A stretch of DNA of 64,000 bases from JBBATK01 sp040398805 (GCA_040398805.1 JBBATK010000004.1:1-64000), one strand, 5' to 3'; positions 15,893 to 24,500 are shown, counted from the first letter of the stretch. Program-made: numbers and translations. The notes: generated by a model not told the origin, from the letters alone.

Positions 15893-17577
15893 CACGGTGC
15901 GGGAATGACAAGTCGGACATCGTCGAGCGACCAACGGGGTTTGATACCGAGGTTCGAGCGCAAGGGAGCGAAACGTTCGGCGGCGTTCCACGGATGGACG
16001 GAGCCGGAAGAGTATCGGCCGTCCCCGTTGCGGTCCGCGAACGCGTCCACGGAGTACTCGCCCGGCGGCAGCGCTGTGAAGGCGAAGGGTCCTGCCTGAC
16101 CCACGAGTCGGCGGACCTCCTGCGCTCCGCGCAGAAGGCGGATGACGATGACCTCATGAGAGTTCGCGGAATCGATAACGACGCCACGAAGGGTACCGAA
16201 AAGGCGCGTGTCTGGCGTGCGGAGTCGCAAGCGGATGCTCGTGTCGGCCACGGGACCGCCGCCGGCACTCAGCAATCCACGTGTCTTCATGGTCCATTCG
16301 AACCATGTGTCGAACGGCAAGGTGTCGCGGGCCGACACGACGACGCGGTTCGCCGCGGGTCTGGTGATGCGTAGCGGCACCGCTCGGGATGCCGTCGTGC
16401 ATTCCACGCGCAGGCCAGGCATGGCAGTGTCGGGGTCGATCGCCGTGTTCCAGGTGAAGACCAGTTCCGGCGTGCAGTCGGACGTCGTGATGCTGTCGCG
16501 AAGAGACACCGAGCCGAGACGCGGTTGCAGGGGATCCGCAATGGTCGATGGCGTGAACACCATGCGCGCCGTCGAGTCGGGCATGCGGTTGCCCGCAGTG
16601 TCTTGCGGCGTTTCGCCCGATCGTGCGGCACGGAGCAAAAGCGGAAGGTCTGACGACACGGCCTCGGTGATGCACGTCCAGGTCGTCGATCCCGGTGACT
16701 GCGGATACACCGCTCGGATGGCTCGAGCATTGGCACCGTTGGTGTCGCTGAGGATGAAGGTGGAGAGTGACACGGAACCCGGCTTGAGGGGTTCGCTCCA
16801 TTGAAGGTCGATGCGCGTGGACGAACGAGGTCGTATGTCCAGGAGTTCCGGCGGCGTGATGTCGGCGGGTGGGGAGAGACGCAGGAGACATGCGACCGTG
16901 GAGCCCGAGGCGATGACGGGATCGGCGACGGCGGTGGCCAGCGCATCCGTGCCGTACGTGAACACGCCATCGTTGTCGATATCGCGCAGGACGATGAGGC
17001 GATAGCTCCCGTCCGGCAACGCCGAGAAACGGAAACTCCCGTCGGTCCCGACTTGCGTCTTGTATCTGGGTTTCGTACCGCCCCATGACACCTGCGAGGT
17101 ATCCCCGCGCAGCGGGTACAGATACACAAGCAGTCCGTTGGGTTTCTCGTCCTGGACCGTTCCCACAATCTTTCCCTTGTCCAACGTCGGCCCCGTGGAG
17201 AACACGACCGTTGTGGCGGAGGTCGGCGTATTGCCGCGGAGGTCCGCATACTGCGTGCCTATGGTAAGGGCATAGGTGGTTGCCGTGTCCAGATCCTCGT
17301 CGAAACGCACGGTGAGCGCGCGTCCGCTCCATGAGAAGGAGAGAGGTTTCTCGGGAGACACGGAGATACATTCCTGCACACGAGAGCGTTCAACGGCTTC
17401 GGAGAACTCGACGTCTATGGAGCGACGTCGGAAATCCGTCTCGGAGTATGACCCATCGACAACGGCGACGGTCGGCGGTGTCTTGTCTTCGGGTCCTCCT
17501 TCAGGCGGACGTACCACTGCGCAGCCGGAGAGAGCAAGCAGCAGTGCGGTCGCGGCAGTGCGAAGCGAACGGTTCAT
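15892..17577 (-). CDS. Lipoprotein with Big_5/SbsA Ig-like domain and carboxypeptidase-regulatory-like repeats
   Basis: Envelope lipoprotein of 561 residues. The start at 17577 overlaps the flippase stop (ATGA). A signal peptide with lipobox LSGC (Cys about residue 21) precedes an SbsA-type Ig-like domain (PPTVAVVDGSYSETDFRRRS, about 35-135). A regulatory-like beta domain follows (KIVGTVQDEKPNGLLVYLYP then RDIDNDGVFTYGTDAL), then further Ig-like modules, and a second copy of the regulatory-like domain at the C-terminus (GVVIDSANSHEVIVIRLLRG, ADRNGDGRYSSG). The DIDNDG and DRNGDG loops look calcium-binding. This architecture is common and uncharacterised in the Bacteroidota group. Its position between a flippase and pdxB is unexplained. 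Confidence 0.85.
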   Translation of the reverse strand: MNRSLRTAATALLLALSGCAVVRPPEGGPEDKTPPTVAVVDGSYSETDFRRRSIDVEFSEAVERSRVQECISVSPEKPLSFSWSGRALTVRFDEDLDTATTYALTIGTQYADLRGNTPTSATTVVFSTGPTLDKGKIVGTVQDEKPNGLLVYLYPLRGDTSQVSWGGTKPRYKTQVGTDGSFRFSALPDGSYRLIVLRDIDNDGVFTYGTDALATAVADPVIASGSTVACLLRLSPPADITPPELLDIRPRSSTRIDLQWSEPLKPGSVSLSTFILSDTNGANARAIRAVYPQSPGSTTWTCITEAVSSDLPLLLRAARSGETPQDTAGNRMPDSTARMVFTPSTIADPLQPRLGSVSLRDSITTSDCTPELVFTWNTAIDPDTAMPGLRVECTTASRAVPLRITRPAANRVVVSARDTLPFDTWFEWTMKTRGLLSAGGGPVADTSIRLRLRTPDTRLFGTLRGVVIDSANSHEVIVIRLLRGAQEVRRLVGQAGPFAFTALPPGEYSVDAFADRNGDGRYSSGSVHPWNAAERFAPLRSNLGIKPRWSLDDVRLVIPAP

Positions 17578-18866
17578 GCGGTACCTCCGTCGGACAGAGT
17601 CACGGTGCGGGTGACTTTCGCCGACCATCGAACAAGGAGGAGAGCGAACGCTGCGCAGGCGACGAGTTCCGCCGCGACTGCGGTCCACGCGACGGTGACG
17701 GCGGAGACGGAGGCCGCGAATGCATAGCCCGCCGTTGCAAGGATCAAGGTGACGACGAGGATGTGCGTGACGATGCGCTCATGGCGGGTAGCCAGCAGGA
17801 ATCCCTCGAGCACGGTCTTGACGCTCAGAGCGATGAAGCCGATTGCGAGCACTTGCAGGATGAACACCGACTCGGGGAACCGGAAGGTCCATTGCATGAG
17901 GCTTGGAGCGACAAGGGCGAGGAGCGCACCGACGGTCACGGAGACGAGCGTCGTGGAGACGATGACGGAACGTATCCGCGGCGCATCGGACTGCCTCTTT
18001 GCGTACTTGGGAAGGATGCTATGGAGGAACGCTCCGGGTAGGATACGCGCTGCGGTCGTGAATCGAGCGGCAGCCGAGTAATGTCCTGCGAACGTATCGG
18101 TGCCCAGCCATCCGAGCATGATCACGGGCAGGCGCACGAGAAGAGAACTGATGATGTTGACAGAGGTGACGGAGCCCTGCTCCATCCAGAGGTGTCTCAC
18201 GCGGTCTGTGATCGAAAAGGATGAGACATCCGATTCCTGTGCAGCGTCGGATGCCGGAGCAACTTGACGGAAGAAACTGCGCAGGTGGAAGAACTTCGCC
18301 ACATCTCCCGCGAGCAGAAGTGCGGCGCAGAACCAAAGGGACGGTGACACGAGAAGCGAGAGCGCCGCCAGCAGATACGGTATGCCGTTGTATGCGGCAT
18401 TGATTCCGGCCGCGCGGTGACTCCGGTGCAGTCCGCGCAGGGCGCAGACAAGTGCATACGACAGCGTCGACGGCAGGACATCGACGATCATGAGCAGGGA
18501 AAAGGTCGCGGTGGACAGGTCTTTACTGAGCGCGACGGCGAAAGCGAAGGGAAGAACGATGGCGCACAATGCGCGTTTCACCTCGAAAGAGCGAAGCACC
18601 TCGAGGCGTGCGCGCGAAGGATCGGCACCGATGGTTCTGGGCAAGGTGATATCGAAGCCCGCATCGCAAACAGTCTGCGCAATGCCGGCAAGGGCGAGCA
18701 CGAAGGAGAAACGTCCGAGCATCTCCGCTCCGGAAAGACGGGCCAGGGATATGACGAACACGGCACCCGTCACCAGACTGAACGCATCGCCCAGGGCGAT
18801 GGTGATTCCGGTGGAGAAAAGTCGTCGTAAACCGTTTGCCGGAGTATGAAGGGAAGAGTCGGCCAT
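17574..18866 (-). CDS. Polysaccharide flippase/transport membrane protein (Wzx-like)
   Basis: Integral inner-membrane protein of 430 residues, start at 18866 (MADSSLHTPANGLRRLFSTG). About 12 hydrophobic segments and the opening GITIALGDAFSLVTGAVFVI fit the MOP/Wzx family, which flips lipid-linked sugars. It is the first gene of a four-gene overlapping minus-strand run (flippase, Ig lipoprotein, pdxB, rfbC). With rfbC at the end of the run, a role in exporting a rhamnose-containing glycan is plausible but inferred. A promoter-like TATTTTTA lies at 18890-18897 (minus), an imperfect match. Confidence 0.8.
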   Translation of the reverse strand: MADSSLHTPANGLRRLFSTGITIALGDAFSLVTGAVFVISLARLSGAEMLGRFSFVLALAGIAQTVCDAGFDITLPRTIGADPSRARLEVLRSFEVKRALCAIVLPFAFAVALSKDLSTATFSLLMIVDVLPSTLSYALVCALRGLHRSHRAAGINAAYNGIPYLLAALSLLVSPSLWFCAALLLAGDVAKFFHLRSFFRQVAPASDAAQESDVSSFSITDRVRHLWMEQGSVTSVNIISSLLVRLPVIMLGWLGTDTFAGHYSAAARFTTAARILPGAFLHSILPKYAKRQSDAPRIRSVIVSTTLVSVTVGALLALVAPSLMQWTFRFPESVFILQVLAIGFIALSVKTVLEGFLLATRHERIVTHILVVTLILATAGYAFAASVSAVTVAWTAVAAELVACAAFALLLVRWSAKVTRTVTLSDGGTA

Positions 18867-19006
18867 GGAGAGCGGATGTGATGTGCGGTAAAAATACACC
18901 CGCCATGAAGCAACGGCAAAAAGGGCGTTGGTGCCGGAACGACCGACCCGCCCATCGGAGATGCCGCGAGCGAGCGGAATCCCCGATGACGAGAGGCAGA
19001 TGGTGT

Positions 19007-19024
19007 TTCGCGGACAGCCGCGAA
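19007..19024. repeat. 7-bp inverted repeat downstream of TonB-dependent receptor
   Basis: TTCGCGG and CCGCGAA flank a 4-base loop (ACAG), 20 bases after the receptor stop on the minus strand. There is no T run, so it is at best a weak terminator or RNA-stabilising hairpin. Confidence 0.35.
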
Positions 19025-19043
19025 CCCCGAGGTGGAAGCACTA

Positions 19044-21401
19044 TCAGAACGTGTATTCCATGCTCAGTCCGGTCAGCCAGTTCCGGGGCAGACCCGGATC
19101 GATGAAGACCGGTTCTTTGGAGACGGGGGCGATATCGGGATTCAGCCAAACACTCGCGATGTATGTGGAATCAAGAACGTTGTTCATCCGTGCGAAGGTG
19201 CGCATCATGATCTTGTCCGCGATGCGGAAGCGATAGGCCACCGAAGCATCCAGGATGGTGTAGGCGGGTGCGGTGGTCTTGTTGACATCATCGGCGTATA
19301 GGGAGCCCACGGTGCGCAGTTCGGATTCGAGACGGAATCCCGTGACGACGTTCGGTTCGTAAACCACTCGCAGGGTGGAGAAGTACGAGGGGACGCCCGG
19401 CATGGTGTTGCCCGAAAGATCCAGAGATCGTCCGGCGAGCGATGCGTTGACATACACCGAGTCGAAGCGATATGAGACAAGGGTGTTCGAGGAGACGCTC
19501 GCGGACAGTGTGGCACGAAGCCCGTTGGAAAGGCGCATCGTCCCTCCCGCTTCGAGTCCGATACGACGGGAACTGCCGGCCGACATATAGAATCGTCCGC
19601 CTCGGTACGGTACCAGATCGTTCTCCGTCGTGATGTGATAGGCGACGAGTTCGAGGTCGATGGCGCTGATGAAACCCGAGAGCAACCACGGAGCGTATTT
19701 GAATCCCGCCTCGATGGTACGGCTGCGGATGGGTTCGAGCAGGGAATTGATGGGCCGGAGCGTATCCTCGCCGAGCGCTGCGGGCGGATCCGTTTCATTG
19801 CCTGCGGGAATCTCCACGCCGTACGCAAGATTGGCATACGCCGATACGCGGTTCGCCAGCAGATAGCTGATGCCGAGCTTCGGTGAAAGTTGGGAGAAGG
19901 TGCGAATCTCGTTGAGCTTCGGTGTGATGAAGTTCGCATACGAGTACGTGATGTTGTCGGAGCGAAGTCCGGCAAGGACGGTCAAACCATTCATCATGCT
20001 CACGACATCTTGGATGAAGATTCCTGTTGCATGCGCACCTTCTCTCCTGTTGTCCCGTAACGTCGTGCCCCGCGATTGCGTGATCGGATCGAGTGAGTAA
20101 AACAATATGGCGCCATCCTGATAGGCTTTATCCATGCCGATGAGGAGTTTGCTCCGTATCGATTCCGTCACGTCCGCATCGTAGGTATAGGTGACACTAC
20201 CTCCGGTATGATATCTCGTAAAGTCGCGGAAGGTGTTCCGTTCGGAACGTTGCAAGAATTTGGGTTCAGCGAACAGACTGACGGTTACCGCGTGTCCCTC
20301 GGCGAAGCTGTGGTCCAGACCCATGCTCAAGCGCCCGATCCTATTGAATCGCCGCTCATCGCGGGCGGTGTATGTGGGCGCGTAGACGGTGGAGTCCGCC
20401 TGCGCCTGCCGGGCGTTCGACTCGTACTGGGAGATTGTGAGAGGTCCGGGTATGCGGAAGTAGTTGCTCGCCGCCGCTGCGTGGACGGAGAGTACGGTTC
20501 CCGCGCCGACCGAGGTTTCTATGCCCGCCATGCTTTGGAACGTGGTCGATTGCGAATGGTCCCTCCATCCGTCGTAGTTCGTGTTCGAACTGATGGCGTA
20601 GGCCTTGGTGGCGTACTCATTGGAGCGGAACTGAAGCGTGCTCTTGTTGAAGCCGAAGGAACCCACCGTGGTCGACGCTTCCATCGATGTCCCGACCTTC
20701 GTCGGGAGCGTGGACATGCTCACGATGCCCCCCGCAGCGTTGCCCCACAGCGACGTGGTGTTCGAGCGGACCACTTCCATGGAGGTGATGGCTGCCATGT
20801 CCACCAGGTCCAGCGACGTGCGTCCGTCCGGTTCCGTCAAGGGAAGTCCGTTGAGCAGGAAACGGACGCCGCGTGTCGTGGCGGCATTCGACCGTTCGCC
20901 GGCACCGCGTGCGCCGAAGCCGCGGATGGTGACGCGAACGTCCTGATTGCCGCTTCGCGATTGCACGAGTGCGCCGGGGACGGTCGAGAGCGCGTCATCA
21001 AGTCCGTAGCGACGCGTCGCGGCATAGTCCGCCTCGCCAATGACGCTTACAGCAGCGGGCACGGTCCAACGGTCCGATTCCTCCCGCGTGGCCACAACGG
21101 TAACGACGGACGGATACTTGAACGATATGGTGTCGCCGACAAAACGCAGACGTCTGTCCTTGGGCTTGATATTCATGATCATCCTGGATGCCCGCAACGT
21201 ATCCGTCGTGATGATCGGTTGCGACGTGTCCGCCCGCATGGCCGATATCCGTGCGCCCATGACCGGAACGGTCGTGAGCGAACCTGCGGTGAGGACTCCG
21301 ATAAGGACTGCAACGTACATCGTCATGGCGTGCCAACGCTGCGTCGTCGTCTTCATCTTCATTGTCTTTGTCTTCATCTTCATTGAGTCTGGTTTTTTCA
21401 T
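19044..21401 (-). CDS. TonB-dependent outer-membrane receptor
   Basis: Outer-membrane active transporter of 785 residues as read. A Lys/Met/Thr-repeat N-terminus (two copies of a 7-residue unit MKMKTKT/MKMKTTT) precedes a hydrophobic signal segment (MYVAVLIGVLTAGSLTTV, about 28-45). The plug domain spans about 95-225 (VPAAVSVIGEADYAATRRYG, VTIRGFGARGAGERS, GVRFLLNGLPLTEPDG, VRSNTTSLWGNAAGGIVSMS), followed by a beta-barrel ending in TGLSMEYTF with the usual terminal Phe. The ligand is not evident; siderophore- or heme-type receptors look alike. The start is uncertain because the 100-N gap begins 12 bases upstream; the true start may be at an internal Met. No tonB or exbBD is present here. Confidence 0.9.
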   Translation of the reverse strand: MKKPDSMKMKTKTMKMKTTTQRWHAMTMYVAVLIGVLTAGSLTTVPVMGARISAMRADTSQPIITTDTLRASRMIMNIKPKDRRLRFVGDTISFKYPSVVTVVATREESDRWTVPAAVSVIGEADYAATRRYGLDDALSTVPGALVQSRSGNQDVRVTIRGFGARGAGERSNAATTRGVRFLLNGLPLTEPDGRTSLDLVDMAAITSMEVVRSNTTSLWGNAAGGIVSMSTLPTKVGTSMEASTTVGSFGFNKSTLQFRSNEYATKAYAISSNTNYDGWRDHSQSTTFQSMAGIETSVGAGTVLSVHAAAASNYFRIPGPLTISQYESNARQAQADSTVYAPTYTARDERRFNRIGRLSMGLDHSFAEGHAVTVSLFAEPKFLQRSERNTFRDFTRYHTGGSVTYTYDADVTESIRSKLLIGMDKAYQDGAILFYSLDPITQSRGTTLRDNRREGAHATGIFIQDVVSMMNGLTVLAGLRSDNITYSYANFITPKLNEIRTFSQLSPKLGISYLLANRVSAYANLAYGVEIPAGNETDPPAALGEDTLRPINSLLEPIRSRTIEAGFKYAPWLLSGFISAIDLELVAYHITTENDLVPYRGGRFYMSAGSSRRIGLEAGGTMRLSNGLRATLSASVSSNTLVSYRFDSVYVNASLAGRSLDLSGNTMPGVPSYFSTLRVVYEPNVVTGFRLESELRTVGSLYADDVNKTTAPAYTILDASVAYRFRIADKIMMRTFARMNNVLDSTYIASVWLNPDIAPVSKEPVFIDPGLPRNWLTGLSMEYTF
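21350..21391. repeat. Two-copy 21-bp tandem repeat beside the assembly gap
   Basis: Two 21-base units each begin TCTTCATCTTCATTG (21350 and 21371), encoding the Met-Lys-Thr repeats of the receptor N-terminus. The array may continue into the gap and may be why the assembly broke. Confidence 0.7.
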
Positions 21402-21413
21402 GGTCTTCGTAGT

Positions 21414-21513
21414 NNNNNNNNNNNNNNNNNNNNNNNNNNNNNNNNNNNNNNNNNNNNNNNNNNNNNNNNNNNNNNNNNNNNNNNNNNNNNNNNNNNNNNN
21501 NNNNNNNNNNNNN
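21414..21513. other. Assembly gap of exactly 100 N
   Basis: A fixed-length run of N, the usual filler for a scaffold gap of unknown size. The true sequence between the receptor start and the par locus is missing. Confidence 0.99.
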
Positions 21514-21537
21514 CAAGAAAAATGATATTTGCAATAG

Positions 21538-21550
21538 ATTGAATTTCAAT
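21538..21550. repeat. AT-rich inverted repeat
   Basis: ATTGAA-T-TTCAAT in a tract (21514-21556) with only 10 G/C in 43 bases, strikingly AT-rich for this genome. Confidence 0.5.
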
Positions 21551-21561
21551 TACATCGGTTG

Positions 21562-21570
21562 TTATCCACA
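21562..21570 (+). promoter_or_regulatory. Perfect DnaA box TTATCCACA (possible oriC part)
   Basis: Exact consensus DnaA box, contained in a hairpin-capable GGTTGT...ACAACC (21557-21573). It sits between the AT-rich tract and the parAB operon, where a chromosomal origin could lie. Only one box is visible; others could be in the gap. Confidence 0.5.
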
Positions 21571-21583
21571 ACCTTTCCCCAGA

Positions 21584-21604
21584 TGTTTCACGCTCGTTTC
21601 ACGC
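21584..21604 (+). promoter_or_regulatory. Paired parS-like half-sites, 11-bp spacing
   Basis: GTTTCACGC occurs twice (21585 and 21596), exactly one helical turn apart; the first copy reads TGTTTCACG, the left half of the bacterial parS palindrome. The right halves are not conserved, so ParB binding here is a guess. Confidence 0.3.
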
Positions 21605-21618
21605 GTGGACGACGTGCG

Positions 21619-21626
21619 TATCTTTG
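21619..21626 (+). promoter_or_regulatory. Putative -7 element of nudix-parAB unit
   Basis: TATCTTTG, a perfect TAnnTTTG, 28 bases before the ATG at 21655. Confidence 0.5.
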
Positions 21627-21654
21627 ATAAAATTCGGCAGGAAGACGAGCGAAC

Positions 21655-22212
21655 ATGGTGAAGAAATGGGAGACGGTGCACAGGCGATCGGGTCACGAGT
21701 ACCGCATTTTCCGCACGGATCTTGTGCAGCGCCGTCATCCGGAGAACGACCATATCAGCGAGTTCGTTGTCGTGCATCCGCATGCATGGGTGAACATCCT
21801 TCCCATCACGAAGGAAAACGAGGTGGTCATGATCCATCAGTACCGGCATGGAATCGACGATGTGACGTTGGAGATTCCGGGTGGCATGGTGGAGGTGGGC
21901 GAGGACCCCTGCGATGCGGGTATGCGCGAGTGTTCCGAGGAGACGGGATTCGAGAGTGCCGAGCGGGCCGAGTTGCTTGGCGTGGTCCAACCGAATCCGG
22001 CGTTTCTCAGTAATGAGTGTTTCTCCTTCGTGTGGCGCAATTGCACTCCGGCCGGCGTCCAGCGATTGGACAGGAACGAGGATATCGCGGTGGAGACGGT
22101 ACCGCTGGAGCGCATACCGGACTTGATACGCAGCGGTCGAATAGGCCATTCCTTGGTATTGAATGCGTTCATGTTGTATTGGATGAGTGAATCGACGAAC
22201 CGGTTTATCTGA
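21655..22212 (+). CDS. NUDIX hydrolase (ADP-ribose pyrophosphatase-like)
   Basis: Cytoplasmic pyrophosphohydrolase of 185 residues, hydrolysing a nucleoside diphosphate linked to another group. The Nudix box is complete: GMVEVGEDPCDAGMRE then CSEETGF, matching GX5EX7REUXEEXGU with all metal-binding Glu residues. The preceding VVMIHQYRHGIDDVTLEIPG is typical of the ADP-ribose/NADH-type subgroup. It is first in a plus-strand unit, 6 bases before parA. Co-transcription with chromosome-partition genes is unexplained by known biology. Confidence 0.9.
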   Translation: MVKKWETVHRRSGHEYRIFRTDLVQRRHPENDHISEFVVVHPHAWVNILPITKENEVVMIHQYRHGIDDVTLEIPGGMVEVGEDPCDAGMRECSEETGFESAERAELLGVVQPNPAFLSNECFSFVWRNCTPAGVQRLDRNEDIAVETVPLERIPDLIRSGRIGHSLVLNAFMLYWMSESTNRFI

Positions 22213-22218
22213 AGAAGA

Positions 22219-22998
22219 ATGGCAAAGATCATCGCAATAGCAAATCAGAAGGGCGGTGTGGGGAAGACCACGACCGCGGTCAATCTCTCTGCGTCGCTCG
22301 CAGCGGCGGAGAAGCAGACGTTGCTTATCGATATCGACCCTCAGGCCAACGCATCCAACGGTTTCGGTGTGAATACCCAGGAGCTCCGGAAGAGCATTTA
22401 CGAGGTGCTCATCAACGGCGTTGCCGCCGAGGATGCGAAGGTTCCGACGGAGATGCCCTTTTTGGACATCATACCATCGCACATCAACCTGGTGGGAGCC
22501 GAGATCGAGCTTGTGGAGGTGGAGAACCGCGAGATGACGTTGAAGAGAGCGCTGGAAAGTGTGCGGGACAGCTATGATTTCATCATCATCGACTGTCCGC
22601 CGTCGCTCGGCCTCCTCACATTGAACGCGTTGACGGCTGCAGATACGGTGCTCATTCCCGTCCAATGCGAATACTATGCCCTTGAGGGTCTGGGTCAGCT
22701 ACTCCATACCATTTCCATCGTGAAGCGTCATCTGAATCCGACGTTGGACATCGAGGGAGTCCTTCTCACCATGTTCGATTCGCGCTTGCGCTTGTCGAAC
22801 CAGGTCTTGGAAGAAGTGCGGAATCACTTCCAGGAGCGTGCATGCCAAACGGTCATCAACCGTAACGTCCGCCTGGCCGAAGCGCCGAGTCATGGTAAAC
22901 CCGTCCTGTTGTACGACGCGGTGAGCCAGGGAGCGCGCAACTACCTGGAACTTGCCAATGAGATACTGCAGCGCAACGGATTGCTTGCCGCCGCTTGA
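22219..22998 (+). CDS. parA: Chromosome-partitioning ATPase ParA (Soj)
   Basis: ParA/MinD-family ATPase that forms dynamic gradients on DNA to segregate ParB-parS complexes and influence replication initiation. The 259-residue protein has the deviant Walker A IANQKGGVGKTTTAVNLSAS (residues about 8-26), the LLIDIDPQANASNGFG A' motif, the FIIIDCPPSLGLLTLNAL switch and VLIPVQCEYYALEGLGQL. The short N-terminus without a helix-turn-helix marks a chromosomal Soj-type rather than a plasmid ParA. It lies 6 bases after the nudix gene and is followed by parB. Confidence 0.96.
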   Translation: MAKIIAIANQKGGVGKTTTAVNLSASLAAAEKQTLLIDIDPQANASNGFGVNTQELRKSIYEVLINGVAAEDAKVPTEMPFLDIIPSHINLVGAEIELVEVENREMTLKRALESVRDSYDFIIIDCPPSLGLLTLNALTAADTVLIPVQCEYYALEGLGQLLHTISIVKRHLNPTLDIEGVLLTMFDSRLRLSNQVLEEVRNHFQERACQTVINRNVRLAEAPSHGKPVLLYDAVSQGARNYLELANEILQRNGLLAAA

Positions 22999-23064
22999 TG
23001 TGAAGCGCGCCGAACGGAGTGAGTGCGCGGAACCGATTGTATGACTATCGAGGTTAGCAGACCG

Positions 23065-24012
23065 ATGAAAACGCATGGACTGGGCAAGGGTTTAGGAGCC
23101 CTCATCCCCAAACAGGAAACCACAAAGGAAGCGGCACCGGCGTCCGCGGGAACGGACACGGCTGAAAGTGCCGTGCTGCATGTCGAGCTCACGAAGATCA
23201 AGCCGAACAGGTTCCAGCCGCGCGTGGATTTCGATCCCGTCGCGCTCGAGGAACTTGCCTCGTCCATTCGCGAAAAGGGTGTCATCCAACCGGTGGCGGT
23301 GCGTGCGGTACCCGGCGGGTACGAGCTAGTCGCCGGTGAGCGAAGGGTGCGGGCGTCCATCGAAGCGGGAAGGAACACGATCCCTGCCTATGTGGTGGAT
23401 GTGGATACCGATGCCGACATGTTGGAGTTGGCGATCATAGAAAACGTCCAGCGGGAGAATCTCAATCCCATCGAAGTGGCGCTCGGGTACGAGCGACTGA
23501 TTGCGGAGTGCGGACTGACGCAGGAGGAAGTGGCCGAGAAGGTGGGCAAGGACCGATCCACCGTCACAAATTTTCTGCGGTTGTTGAAACTCGGCGCGGT
23601 GGCGCAAGAGGCATTGAGAACGCGGTCGTTGACCATGGGTCATGCCCGTGCACTCCTTGCCATCACCGGTCCGGAGATCCAGGACGAACTCGTGCGCGAG
23701 ATAGAGAAGCGCCAGCTTTCCGTGCGTGCCACCGAGCAACTCGTGAAAGACATCGTCGCGGGCAAATCCAAAGAGAAGTCCCACGAACCCAAAGCCCCGT
23801 CGCGCAAGGACACCGCTTCGGGCGACGGGGGGGTCCGTTCCACGCTGACGGACATCGAATCCCATCTGCGAACGGTCTTCGCCACACAGGTCCATGTGCG
23901 TGCGAAGAGCGACACGGGATCGGGCTCCATCGAGATCGATTTCTACTCGCTGGAAGACCTCGAACGACTCCTCGAGCTGCTCGCCGCTGTCGAGCACGCG
24001 CAAAACTCCTGA
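23065..24012 (+). CDS. parB: Chromosome-partitioning protein ParB (Spo0J)
   Basis: CTPase/DNA-binding protein that loads at parS and spreads to organise the origin region. The start at 23065 (MKTHGLGKGLGALIPK) is the conserved ParB N-terminus and has GAGG upstream; GTG 23023 and ATG 23041 are in frame and possible. The product has 315 residues. Motifs: VELTKIKPNRFQPR, the CTP-binding VAGERRVRASIEAG, IENVQRENLNPIE, the helix-turn-helix LTQEEVAEKVGKDRSTVTNF, GHARALLAI, and a C-terminal dimerisation region (IEIDFYSLEDLERLLELL). It is in the parA operon with a 66-base spacer, and the next start follows its stop by 4 bases. Confidence 0.96.
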   Translation: MKTHGLGKGLGALIPKQETTKEAAPASAGTDTAESAVLHVELTKIKPNRFQPRVDFDPVALEELASSIREKGVIQPVAVRAVPGGYELVAGERRVRASIEAGRNTIPAYVVDVDTDADMLELAIIENVQRENLNPIEVALGYERLIAECGLTQEEVAEKVGKDRSTVTNFLRLLKLGAVAQEALRTRSLTMGHARALLAITGPEIQDELVREIEKRQLSVRATEQLVKDIVAGKSKEKSHEPKAPSRKDTASGDGGVRSTLTDIESHLRTVFATQVHVRAKSDTGSGSIEIDFYSLEDLERLLELLAAVEHAQNS

Positions 24013-24016
24013 CACC

Positions 24017-24418
24017 ATGAAGACACTCGTCAATCTCTTTCCGTATCGCGTGCGATATGCCGATACGGATACCATGCACTACATGTATAACGGACAGTAT
24101 CTGACGCTGTTCGAGATAGGTCGGACGGAGCTTCTCAGGTCCGTGGGCCTGCCCTATGCGGAGATGGAGAAGAGCGGCTTTCTCCTTCCTGTCATGGAAG
24201 CGCACGTGCAGTATCTGTCGCCGGCATTCTACGACGATGAGCTGAGTATCGAGACGACCTTTCAATGGGAACGGTCGGCATCCATAACTATGCACTATCG
24301 TATATTGCGCGGCCTCGAGGTTCTGGCCCTCGGCAGCACGAAACACTGTTTCGTCGATGCCGTCAAGCGAAGTCCCGTGCGGCCTCCGGCGTTTTTCGTG
24401 CAGCATGTGTCATCGTGA
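24017..24418 (+). CDS. Acyl-CoA thioesterase, YbgC/FcbC-like hotdog fold
   Basis: A 133-residue 4HBT-family thioesterase, hydrolysing acyl-CoA or acyl-ACP thioesters. The active-site signature is VRYADTDTMHYMYNGQYLTL, with the catalytic Asp of YADTD and the following Asn in place of the more usual VHNANY form. The segment FEIGRTELLRSVGLPYAEME and VMEAHVQYLSPAFYDDELSI are typical of the family. The start at 24017 lies 4 bases after parB, pointing to co-transcription. Confidence 0.9.
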   Translation: MKTLVNLFPYRVRYADTDTMHYMYNGQYLTLFEIGRTELLRSVGLPYAEMEKSGFLLPVMEAHVQYLSPAFYDDELSIETTFQWERSASITMHYRILRGLEVLALGSTKHCFVDAVKRSPVRPPAFFVQHVSS

Positions 24419-24500
24419 CCGAGTACCGTCGGTTCGGTCCGTCATCCATTCGCGTATGACCTCTTCCACCGGTCTGCCCTCAATACCACGGGTCGCTCCC

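Noticed and set aside
20208..21386. Plus-strand frame of 392 codons opposite the TonB-dependent receptor
   Set aside because: Composition dominated by Arg, Gly, His; no motif; the receptor frame is clear.
21350..21391. CRISPR-like array
   Set aside because: Only two adjacent 21-base units without spacers, within a coding frame; a simple tandem repeat.
21584..21612. Canonical 16-bp parS site
   Set aside because: Only the left half TGTTTCACG is present, twice in direct orientation; the palindromic partner halves are missing, so I report half-sites only.
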